A stretch of 64,000 nucleotides of DNA from Rhizobiales bacterium Ga0077537 (lineage in GTDB: Bacteria; Pseudomonadota; Alphaproteobacteria; Rhizobiales; Hyphomicrobiaceae), in assembly GCA_001464955.1 (NCBI GenBank), contig LNEM01000028.1:1-64000 (forward strand), given 5' to 3'. The notes beneath the pieces were generated by a model that ran no database searches, was not told the origin of the DNA, and saw only the letters and a program-made list of their open reading frames with translations. Positions 35,683 to 42,583 of the stretch are shown here, in pieces; position 1 is the first letter of the stretch, and each line of letters begins with the position of its first letter. Made by a program: the position numbers and the translations under genes.

Positions 35683-36555
35683 ATGAAATTCGGCCTGCGC
35701 TATTGCAACACCGGCGCCTACGTCGACCCGACCAAAGCCGTGGCGCTTGCCCAGGCGGCCGACGAGGCCGGCTTCGAATCCCTATGGACGGTCGAGCACA
35801 CCGTCGTCCCGGCCGGCTACGGCTCCACCTACCCCTACGCCGACGGTGGCAAGATGGCGGGCGGCAACGACGCCATCCCGCTCCCCGATCCGCTCATCTG
35901 GATGGCTTACGTCGCCGCCGCGACGAAGCGCGTGAAGCTCGGCACCGGCATCATGATCCTGCCGCAGCACAATCCCGTAGTCGTGGCGAAGCAGGTGGCG
36001 AGCCTCGACCATCTTTCCAAGGGCCGCATCCTGCTCGGCATCGGTGTCGGCTGGCTGAAAGAGGAATTCGACGCCCTCGGCGTGCCCTTCGACGATCGCG
36101 GCAGGCGCACCGACGAATATATCCGCGTACTCCGCGAACTCTGGGGTTCCGAAAAGCCCTCCTTTGACGGCGAATTCGTGAAGTTCCGCGACGCCTATTG
36201 CCGCCCGCAGCCGGTGAAAGGCCACGTGCCCATCATCGTCGGTGGCCACTCACCTGCTGCCGCCCGCCGCGCCGGCAAGCTGGGCGACGGCTTTTTCCCG
36301 GCTCGCGGCGCCCCGGTCGACCTGTTCGAGATCGCCCGCAAGGCCGCCCGCGACGCTGGCCGCGACCCTGACGCCCTCGAGATCACGGTCAGTCTCCCCG
36401 AGCGACTGGAGGATATTCCGGCCCTGGCAGCGCTCGGCGTCAAACGCGTCCTCGTTCCCGTGTCGCCCATGGCGGGCCTCGCGACCGTCATCGCGACGCC
36501 GGACGACGCCCTCAAGTGGCGCGACACCTTGGCCCGCAACGCCGATCCCGCATGA
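35683..36555 (+). CDS. LLM-class F420-dependent-type oxidoreductase
   Basis: The 290-residue TIM-barrel protein begins MKFGLRYCNTGAYVDP and has LGTGIMILPQHNP, SKGRILLGIGVGWLKEEFDALG and IIVGGHSPAAARRAG, the pattern of probable F420-dependent luciferase-like enzymes. Whether F420 is present in this organism cannot be seen here, so FMN is also possible. AGAGGA lies upstream of the ATG. It follows the hydroxyacid dehydrogenase by 27 bases and precedes the enoyl-CoA hydratase by 97 bases. Confidence 0.85.
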   Translation: MKFGLRYCNTGAYVDPTKAVALAQAADEAGFESLWTVEHTVVPAGYGSTYPYADGGKMAGGNDAIPLPDPLIWMAYVAAATKRVKLGTGIMILPQHNPVVVAKQVASLDHLSKGRILLGIGVGWLKEEFDALGVPFDDRGRRTDEYIRVLRELWGSEKPSFDGEFVKFRDAYCRPQPVKGHVPIIVGGHSPAAARRAGKLGDGFFPARGAPVDLFEIARKAARDAGRDPDALEITVSLPERLEDIPALAALGVKRVLVPVSPMAGLATVIATPDDALKWRDTLARNADPA

Positions 36556-36652
36556 CGCCCGGCCCTTGACCGGCCGAGCAGCCTCGCCAATGAATAGCGC
36601 CGACCGACGGCATGGCCCCCTGGCCAGTCGCAGAACCGGCAGGAGGCCACGC

Positions 36653-37447
36653 ATGGATTTCGGCACGACGAAGATGATCGCCAAGAAGGAAGGCGGCATA
36701 GGCTGGATGATCTTCAACCAGCCGGAGAAGCGGAACGCGGTCTCCTACGAGATGTGGGTCGCCATCCCGAAGATCATCGAGCATTTCGAGGCCGATCCCG
36801 AGGTACGCGGCATCGTTCTGATGGGCGCCGGTGACAAGGCGTTCGTCTCGGGCGCCGACATCTCCGAGTTCGAGGAAAAGCGCGGCAGCGCCGACGCCGT
36901 GAAGGTCTACAACGCCGCCGGCGATCACGCGGCAGCCGTTGTGCAGGCCGCCACCAAGCCGACCATCGCCATGATCCGGGGCATCTGCATCGGCGGCGGG
37001 CTCGGCATGGCGCTCAACACCGACGTCCGCATCGCGAGCTCGGACTCGATCTTCGCCGTCCCGGCCGCCCGCCTCGGCCTCGGCTACCGCTACGGCGGCA
37101 TGAAGCGCCTCGTCGACGTCGTCGGCCCGTCCTACGCCAAGGAGATCTTCTTCACGGCCCGCAAGTTCGACGCCGCCGAAGCTCACCAGATGGGCCTCGT
37201 CAACCGCGTCGTCGCGCCCGACCAGCTCGAAGCGTTCGTGAAGGACTACACCTCGCGCATCGCCGAGAACGCACCGCTGACCATGAAGGCGGCCAAGATG
37301 GCCATCGACGCCGCCACTCACGACGAGTCGAAGCGCGACCTCGCCGCCGTCAACGGCATGGTCGACACCTGCTTCGGCAGCGAGGACTACATCGAAGGCC
37401 GCCGCGCCTTCATGGAGAAGCGCAAACCCAAGTTCCAGGGCCGCTGA
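36653..37447 (+). CDS. Enoyl-CoA hydratase/isomerase family protein
   Basis: The 264-residue crotonase-fold protein shows KRNAVSYEMW, the oxyanion-hole blocks FVSGADISEFEEKRG and RGICIGGGLGMALNTDVRIAS, and RLGLGYRYGG. The Glu usually needed for hydration (in the block after the second oxyanion hole) is not obvious in PAARLGLGYRYGGM, so it may be an isomerase or hydrolase. AGGAGG is 7 bases upstream of the ATG at 36653. A good terminator follows at 37473-37503, ending the operon that begins with the CoA-transferase. Confidence 0.88.
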   Translation: MDFGTTKMIAKKEGGIGWMIFNQPEKRNAVSYEMWVAIPKIIEHFEADPEVRGIVLMGAGDKAFVSGADISEFEEKRGSADAVKVYNAAGDHAAAVVQAATKPTIAMIRGICIGGGLGMALNTDVRIASSDSIFAVPAARLGLGYRYGGMKRLVDVVGPSYAKEIFFTARKFDAAEAHQMGLVNRVVAPDQLEAFVKDYTSRIAENAPLTMKAAKMAIDAATHDESKRDLAAVNGMVDTCFGSEDYIEGRRAFMEKRKPKFQGR

Positions 37448-37472
37448 ACCCGCGCCTACTCCACTTGAACAG

Positions 37473-37503
37473 AGGCCGGATCGCAAACGCGGTCCGGCCT
37501 TTT
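37473..37503 (+). terminator. Rho-independent terminator after the enoyl-CoA hydratase gene
   Basis: AGGCCGGA and TCCGGCCT form an 8-bp stem with an intervening loop, followed by a run of four T. It starts 26 bases after the stop codon. Confidence 0.8.
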
Positions 37504-37570
37504 GCGTTTCGTGCCGGCGAGGTGACCATCCGCCCCCCCACCCATGCCTTACCGGGCGACGCGCTCTTGA

Positions 37571-37716
37571 GCCTCAGCCTCTCCACTTGCATTCCCGGGC
37601 GACGCGCGAGCCAACGGCTCGTGCGGGGAGACCCAGGATCGCTTGCGTGACGATGGCGGCGAAATCGCCCGAAGCGACCCCGGCTCTACGCGCGGGCGCG
37701 CTCCGGCCGGGGACGC
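37571..37716 (-). repeat. Dispersed intergenic repeat, copy B (inverted relative to copy A)
   Basis: The 363-base gap 37448-37810 holds a terminator, this repeat and a hairpin repeat, but no gene. Read on the minus strand, this block matches 24660-24802, sharing GCGTCCCCGGCCGGAGCGCG, AGCCGGGGTCGCTTCGGGCG, AAGCGATC, GGGTCTCC and GCGCGTCGCCCGGGAA. It also has an extra partial copy of the GGGCGACGCGC motif at 37554-37564. Confidence 0.75.
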
Positions 37717-37743
37717 AATAGGGGCGGAATTGGCACCCACATC

Positions 37744-37765
37744 CCCTCTCCCCTTGGGGAGAGGG
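37744..37765. repeat. Perfect 10-bp-arm hairpin of a widespread intergenic repeat type
   Basis: CCCTCTCCCC and GGGGAGAGGG are exact inverted arms with a two-base TT loop, followed by TTAGGGTGAGGGGG. This sequence type is common between genes in many proteobacterial genomes. It lies just after the selenoprotein gene stop (37811, minus strand) and could serve as its terminator on that strand, although no T-run follows. Confidence 0.7.
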
Positions 37766-37810
37766 TTAGGGTGAGGGGGCTTCGCTCGTCAGAACGACCA
37801 CCGCTCGCCA

Positions 37811-38338
37811 TCACGCCTTGCGCAACAGCAGCGCCTCGAGTTCCGCCACGGTCGCGCGTGCTCGCGCTTCGAGCCCCGCATCGCCCGCGTTGCTGATCGG
37901 ATGCTCGATCACCGAGAACGGATAGCCCGGCATGCCGAGCACCTTTGCCATCAGCGTCGCCGCCGAGACGAACCGTGTCGTCATCACGCCCACCGCCGGG
38001 ACGCCCTGACGCTCTGCCATGATGCTGTCGTGCAAACTGCACGATGAACAGGAGCCTCAGTCTCCGATGCCGGTGACCGCCGCGTGCCACTGGCGGATCT
38101 CGTCGACGATGTGCTTGTCGGCCGGCGCGCTGTAGTTCGACTTCGTCCGCATGACGATGCGCGCGACCCCGTGCTCCTCCTGCAGGATGCGGCCGAGGTG
38201 TCCGAAATACTCTTTCGTCCCCTCCTTGCCGTTGGAGATGAAGCCGATGGTCGTACCGCGCAGGGAAAGCAGCCGCTGAGCCGCCTCGCCCGTCGCGGGC
38301 TTGGCCTCGTTGGTCGGATCGAGAACGCGAAGGGTCAT
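37811..38338 (-). CDS. UGSC-family selenoprotein (in-frame TGA read as selenocysteine)
   Basis: The frame from ATG 38338 to TGA 37811 encodes 175 residues with one internal TGA at 38059-38057, codon 94. Around it the product reads GIGD-U-GSCSSCSLHDSIMA, the UGSC motif of a known but uncharacterised (seleno)protein family in which a Cys- or Sec-Gly-Ser-Cys pair is probably a redox site. Downstream, in the same frame, about 80 codons are open and protein-like (RQGVPAVGVMTTRFVSAATL). AAGGAGCG lies upstream of the start. A bSECIS-type hairpin follows the TGA, listed separately. A partner gene of unknown function ends 26 bases upstream. Treating the TGA as a stop would give a 93-residue fragment ending exactly before the motif. 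A random nonsense mutation cannot be excluded, but the motif and hairpin make it unlikely. Sec incorporation needs selA, selB, selC and selD elsewhere in the genome. Confidence 0.85.
38028..38059 (-). promoter_or_regulatory. bSECIS-like hairpin directly after the selenocysteine TGA
   Basis: Read on the minus strand, 12 bases after the TGA (38059-38057) comes TCGTGCA, a 3-base loop GTT and TGCACGA, a perfect 7-bp stem at 38044-38028. The loop starts 19 bases after the TGA and its first base is G. These values fall within the known requirements for bacterial SECIS elements (loop at roughly 16-37 bases, G at the start of the loop). The element lies inside the coding sequence, as bacterial SECIS does, and would bind SelB. 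Confidence 0.7.
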
Positions 38339-38364
38339 GAAAAGCGCTCCTTGGGAGAGATTTC

Positions 38365-39429
38365 TCAGGCGGGCTTGGCCGGCTCGGGCCCGCAATCGAC
38401 GCAGGCGCCGATCGGCACCGTGACGGCCTTGGTCTTGTGTCCCATCCAGGGCGGGATCACCGCGCCGAAGCCGCCGGCCGGACCGCCGGCCCCGACGACG
38501 AGCAGGTGCTCCGGGCTTTCGAGCGCCGTGTAGACGCTCTCGCCCCGGTCGCGCACCACCGCGCCCTTGCCGACCTCGCCCCATTCCTTGCGCTGGATGC
38601 GGGCCCGCTCGTAGAGGAAGCGGCCGATATCGGCCTTCGACCATCCGGCCGCCTGCAACTGGTCGCGAAGCTGCTTCGGCACGACGATGCAGTAGTTGCC
38701 CCCATAGATCGAGTAATGCCGCTGGTTGCCGCGCATCTCGGCGGCAAACGTTTCGAGCAGTTCTTCCGGCTCGTGCGTCCACTCGTTCATGAGTTGCCGC
38801 GGCCCCATGGCCGCCATCACCGTGACGGCGGACAGCCCCGCCGGCACCCCGCGCATCTGCGCGAGCGGCGTCCAGGTCATGTCCTCCTCGTCCTCGGCGA
38901 TGCAGTACGAGTACTTGCCGGGGTGCCCGAGCGTCGACCGGTCGATGGCGCCGGGGCGCACGTCGAGCACGTTGATGAGCCCGAGGCGGATCGCACGCCC
39001 GATCGAGGCCGTCGCCCGGTCGCTGTTGGCAAGCGCGTTGAACCCGCCCGACGCCCCGATCTCCTTGCGGATCGGCCCGTTGATGATCACGAGAACCGCG
39101 CACCCGCCCGTGGACGACGTCGTCCCGTGGAGCAGGAATTCCTCTTTCAGCATCCCCTGCCAGGCCGCCACCACGACCGGGAAATGCATCGGCAGGCAGC
39201 CGGCCATGACGGCGTTGATGGCGATCTTCTCGGCCGTGATCGCCTGCTCGCGCACCGGCTCGATACCGATGAGCTGATCCGGCGTCATGCCCGCCCAGTC
39301 GAGGCACGCGAGCACGGCGGCCTCCGTCGGCGGCACCACGGGGAGACCGTCGGTCCAGCCGTTGGAATGGTAGAGTTCCTGGGCGGCCATGAGGTCATCG
39401 ACCTCGTAAGTGCGGGACGTGAGCGGCAC
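38365..39429 (-). CDS. Protein of unknown function, upstream partner of the UGSC selenoprotein
   Basis: I do not recognise the family of this 354-residue protein. The GTG start at 39429 has AAGGAGCC seven bases upstream and is preferred to an ATG at 39519. Visible features are a conserved-looking N-terminus (HSNGWTDGLPVVPPTEAAV), Gly/Ser-rich blocks (TTSSTGGCAVLVIING, and GGNYCIVVPKQL), LLVVGAGGPAGGFGAV, and a CVDCG Cys pair six residues before its end that could be a redox or metal site. No signal peptide or membrane helix is seen. It ends 26 bases before the selenoprotein start on the same strand, so the two likely work together. A palindrome at 39485-39502 lies upstream as a candidate operator. 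Confidence 0.75.
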   Translation of the reverse strand: MPLTSRTYEVDDLMAAQELYHSNGWTDGLPVVPPTEAAVLACLDWAGMTPDQLIGIEPVREQAITAEKIAINAVMAGCLPMHFPVVVAAWQGMLKEEFLLHGTTSSTGGCAVLVIINGPIRKEIGASGGFNALANSDRATASIGRAIRLGLINVLDVRPGAIDRSTLGHPGKYSYCIAEDEEDMTWTPLAQMRGVPAGLSAVTVMAAMGPRQLMNEWTHEPEELLETFAAEMRGNQRHYSIYGGNYCIVVPKQLRDQLQAAGWSKADIGRFLYERARIQRKEWGEVGKGAVVRDRGESVYTALESPEHLLVVGAGGPAGGFGAVIPPWMGHKTKAVTVPIGACVDCGPEPAKPA

Positions 39430-39484
39430 GGGCAGGCTCCTTGCGGCGGCCAGAAGGCGACATGAGAAACTGCCAGCCGACACA

Positions 39485-39502
39485 ACATGATAGTCATCAT
39501 GT
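39485..39502. promoter_or_regulatory. Palindromic candidate operator upstream of the UGSC operon
   Basis: ACATGAT and ATCATGT are exact inverted arms separated by AGTC, 56-73 bases upstream of the GTG start at 39429. The position and form fit a dimeric transcription factor such as a GntR-type regulator. The regulator is not identified. Confidence 0.45.
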
Positions 39503-39676
39503 GGATACCCGCGCAACACTTGCCGATCGTTCCGGACCCGACTTCTTCCAACGAAACAAACTTTGGATTAGTATAGATTCTAAGCTGGCATCCGTTGCAC
39601 GGCTCATCGCACAATGATAATGGACCAAATAAATCATACTTGAATATGCCGATCAAATTAATCAGGGGGCAGAGAG

Positions 39677-39898
39677 ATGAGGTCGATAGCAGACGGATTT
39701 ACAGGTCCCTTGACGATGGCGCTGGTAGCAACAATGGCACTAGGCTCATTGTATTGGATTTGGGTGGCTGTAAAGCTCGGCAGCTTCGCAATGTTTGTTA
39801 TTGGGGTGCTAGGACCCTCCGTGATAATTACAGCCCCGATTGGAGCTTACATGATGTTTTTCGGAATACCGAACTGGATACACTCATTATTCGGCTAG
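39677..39898 (+). CDS. Small two-helix membrane protein in an AT-rich island
   Basis: The 73-residue product is strongly hydrophobic, with membrane segments near residues 13-32 and 38-62 and a GPLTMALVATMALGSLYW block. GGGGGCAGAGAG lies just upstream of the ATG. The gene sits in a stretch from about 39530 to 39960 that is clearly more AT-rich than the rest of the window, which suggests horizontal acquisition. No family is recognised. An overlapping frame in the same region (39595-39936) is polar and looks like a shadow. Confidence 0.55.
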   Translation: MRSIADGFTGPLTMALVATMALGSLYWIWVAVKLGSFAMFVIGVLGPSVIITAPIGAYMMFFGIPNWIHSLFG

Positions 39899-40026
39899 AA
39901 AACAGTTCTGCCCCATGGTGGAGATCGGTAGCGTAGATTCAATCTCTTCGCTACCTGCCATGCAGATCCAGAAGCCGGCTGGCTATGTCAATATCAGCCA
40001 CCGAGCCTCGGCGATCCAGCGGTGCC

Positions 40027-40746
40027 CTACCGCCCCTTGGCCTTCCGCCACGCTGCGAACTCGACCTTGCTGTTTGGATCCGTCGCCGGATAGAGCCCCC
40101 GGATCGAGCGCCCCTCGAGCACCTTCTCCGTGGCGAAATCCTCGTAGGCCGTCATCTCCACGGCCTCGTCCGCGATCTCGTCGGCGAGATGCGCCGGAAT
40201 GACGACCACACCGTCGCCGTCCCCCACGATCACGTCGCCCGGAAACACCGGCGCATCACCGCACGCGATCGGCACGTTGGTGTCGATGGCGTGGTGCAGC
40301 GTCAGGTTGGTCGGCGCCGCAGGCCGCGTGTGGAACGCCGGAATGTCGAGCCGCGCGATCTCCGCCGCATCACGGAACCCGCCGTCGGTGACGATGCCCG
40401 CGACGCCCCGCTTCATGAGGCGCGTGACCAGGATCGAACCCGCCGACGCCGCGCGCGGGTCCTTGCGGCTGTCGATGACGAACACGTGCCCGGGCGGACA
40501 GTCCTGCTCCACGGCCTTGCGCTGCGGATGCTCGGGATCGTTGAACACGGTCATCGGGTTCAGATCCTCGCGTGCCGGGATGTAGCGCAGCGTGAACGCT
40601 TCCCCGACCATGGTCGGCTTCGACGGATCGAGCGGCATGACGCCCTGGATCATCTGCACGCGAAGACCGCGCTTGAAGAGCGCTGTCGTGATGGTCGCCG
40701 TCGAAACGGTCTTGAGCTTGTCGCGGGTGGCGGGTTTGAGTGCCAT
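40027..40746 (-). CDS. RraA-family protein (possible aldolase or ribonuclease-activity regulator)
   Basis: This 239-residue protein belongs to the RraA / 4-hydroxy-4-methyl-2-oxoglutarate aldolase superfamily. It shows GEAFTLRYIP, the metal/substrate block GVAGIVTDGGFRDAAEI and VIVGDGDGVVVIP. Family members outside Escherichia coli are often class II aldolases and not RNase E inhibitors. The Gly-Gly-Phe-Arg-Asp motif with Arg and Asp matches the aldolase active site. It lies 49 bases after the AraD-type dehydratase on the same strand, so a role in sugar-acid breakdown is more likely than RNA regulation. Confidence 0.87.
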   Translation of the reverse strand: MALKPATRDKLKTVSTATITTALFKRGLRVQMIQGVMPLDPSKPTMVGEAFTLRYIPAREDLNPMTVFNDPEHPQRKAVEQDCPPGHVFVIDSRKDPRAASAGSILVTRLMKRGVAGIVTDGGFRDAAEIARLDIPAFHTRPAAPTNLTLHHAIDTNVPIACGDAPVFPGDVIVGDGDGVVVIPAHLADEIADEAVEMTAYEDFATEKVLEGRSIRGLYPATDPNSKVEFAAWRKAKGR

Positions 40747-40795
40747 ATGACGCCTCGAATGAAATGATCTGCGGTCTGGGCTCGGAACCGGAACG

Positions 40796-42535
40796 CTAGT
40801 TGATGCTCGGCTCGTCCACCGGCGCGCCGAAGCCCGTCTCGAGGAAATCAAAATCGCAGCCCTCGTGCGCCTGCTTGATGTGCTGCGAGAACATCCAGCC
40901 GTAGCCGCGCTCGTAGCGGGGCTTCGGCGGCGGCATAGCGGCGCGGCGGCGGGCCAACTCCTCCTCGCTCACATCGAGCGTCAGCGTCCGCGCCGGCACG
41001 TCGAGCGTGATCCGGTCGCCCGTCTGAACGAGCGCCAGAGGCCCGCCGACATAGCTCTCGGGCGACACGTGCAGGATGCAAGCGCCGTAGCTCGTCCCTG
41101 ACATGCGCGCGTCCGAAATGCGCACCATGTCGCGCACGCCCTGCTTCACGAGCTTGGTCGGGATCGGGATCATGCCCCACTCCGGCATGCCCGGCCCACC
41201 CTGCGGCCCCGCGTTGCGCAGCACCAGCACGCTGTCCGCCGTCACCGGCAGGTCCTCGCGGTTGATCTCTTTCTTGAGCTGCTCGTAGGTGTCGAACACG
41301 TAGGCCGTGCCCGAATGCTTCAAGAGCCGTCCCTCGGCCGCCGACGGCTTGATGACGCAGCCGTCCGGCGCCAGGTTCCCCTTCAAGAGCGCCAGCGCGC
41401 CTTCCTTGTAGATGGCGTTGTCGACCGTCCGGATCACGTCGTCGTTGTAGACCTCCGCCCCTTCGAGACTCTTGGCCCACGGCTCGCCGGTCACCGTGAT
41501 CTGCGTCAGATCGAGCATCCCTGTCAGCCGCGACATCAGGCCGAGAAGTCCGCCCGCATAGTAGAAATCCTCCATCAGGTACTTGTCGCCCGACGGACGT
41601 ATGTTGGCGATCACCGGAACCTTGCGGCTCGTCCGGTCGAAATCCTCGAGCGACACCGGATGCCCGGCACGCCGGGCCATGGCGACGAGATGCACCACGG
41701 CATTGGTCGAGCAGCCCATCGCCATCGCCACCGTGATGGCATTCTGGAACGCCTGCGCCGAGAGGATCTTCGCCGGCGTCAGGTCCTCCCACACCATGTC
41801 GACGATCCGCCGCCCGCAGGCCGACGCCATGCGCACGTGGTTGCTGTCCGCCGCCGGGATCGACGAGGTCCCCGGCAGGCAGAGCCCGAGCACGTCGGCG
41901 AGTGCCGTCATGGTCGCGGCCGTCCCCATGGTCATGCACACGCCGTAGCTGCGTGCGATGCCCATTTCCATCTCGCCCCAGTCCTTGGTCGAGATGTTTC
42001 CGGCCCGCCGCTCGTCCCAGTATTTCCAGGCGTCCGAACCCGAGCCGAGCACCTTGCCGTGCCAGTTGCCGCGCAGCATCGGCCCGGCCGGCATGAAGAT
42101 CGCGGGCACGCCGGCACTCGTCGCGCCGAGGATCAGCCCCGGCGTGGTCTTGTCGCAGCCGCCCATCAGCACCGCGCCGTCGATCGGATGCGAACGGATG
42201 AGCTCTTCCGTCTCCATGGCGAGGAAGTTGCGATAGAGCATCGTCGTCGGCTTGACCTTCGACTCCGAAAGCGAGATCGCCGGCAGCTCCACCGGGAACC
42301 CGCCCGCCTGCAGGATGCCGCGCTTCACGTCGTCGACGCGATGCTTGAAGTGGGCGTGGCACTGCGCCAGATCGGACCACGTGTTGATGATGCCGATCAC
42401 GGGCTTGCCCGCGAACTCCTCGACCGCGTAGCCGATCTGGTTCATGCGGCTGCGATGCCCGAACGAACGCAGGTCGTCGGGCGCGAACCAGCGCGCGCTG
42501 CGCAATTCGGCGGGGGATTTCTTTTTCGTGGTCAT
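40796..42535 (-). CDS. araD: IlvD/Edd-family dehydratase, L-arabinonate dehydratase type
   Basis: This 579-residue iron-sulfur dehydratase removes water from a sugar acid, probably L-arabinonate or a related aldonate, giving a 2-keto-3-deoxy acid. Landmarks are NTWSDLAQCHAH with one cluster Cys, LMGGCDKTTPG with another, GSGSDAWKYWDERR, and MGTAATMTALADVLGLCLPG with the third. SDARMSGTSYGACILHV closes the active site. The symbol follows the AraD subfamily of IlvD/Edd proteins, not the epimerase of the same name. It precedes the RraA-family gene, which could supply an aldolase step. Confidence 0.87.
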   Translation of the reverse strand: MTTKKKSPAELRSARWFAPDDLRSFGHRSRMNQIGYAVEEFAGKPVIGIINTWSDLAQCHAHFKHRVDDVKRGILQAGGFPVELPAISLSESKVKPTTMLYRNFLAMETEELIRSHPIDGAVLMGGCDKTTPGLILGATSAGVPAIFMPAGPMLRGNWHGKVLGSGSDAWKYWDERRAGNISTKDWGEMEMGIARSYGVCMTMGTAATMTALADVLGLCLPGTSSIPAADSNHVRMASACGRRIVDMVWEDLTPAKILSAQAFQNAITVAMAMGCSTNAVVHLVAMARRAGHPVSLEDFDRTSRKVPVIANIRPSGDKYLMEDFYYAGGLLGLMSRLTGMLDLTQITVTGEPWAKSLEGAEVYNDDVIRTVDNAIYKEGALALLKGNLAPDGCVIKPSAAEGRLLKHSGTAYVFDTYEQLKKEINREDLPVTADSVLVLRNAGPQGGPGMPEWGMIPIPTKLVKQGVRDMVRISDARMSGTSYGACILHVSPESYVGGPLALVQTGDRITLDVPARTLTLDVSEEELARRRAAMPPPKPRYERGYGWMFSQHIKQAHEGCDFDFLETGFGAPVDEPSIN

Positions 42536-42583
42536 ACGAGCCTCGGCGGAAAGCGGAGCGTGATGATCGAAACGGATCGGCCG

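Noticed and set aside
37811-38338. Two separate short genes or a pseudogene broken by a stop at 38057-38059
   Set aside because: Both halves are in one frame, the interruption falls exactly on the UGSC motif, and the bSECIS-like hairpin is at the right place. A single selenoprotein gene explains all of this.
39595-39936. 113-codon plus-strand frame overlapping the small membrane protein at 39677
   Set aside because: It is polar and lacks a good SD site, while the overlapping frame has both an SD site and clear membrane helices.
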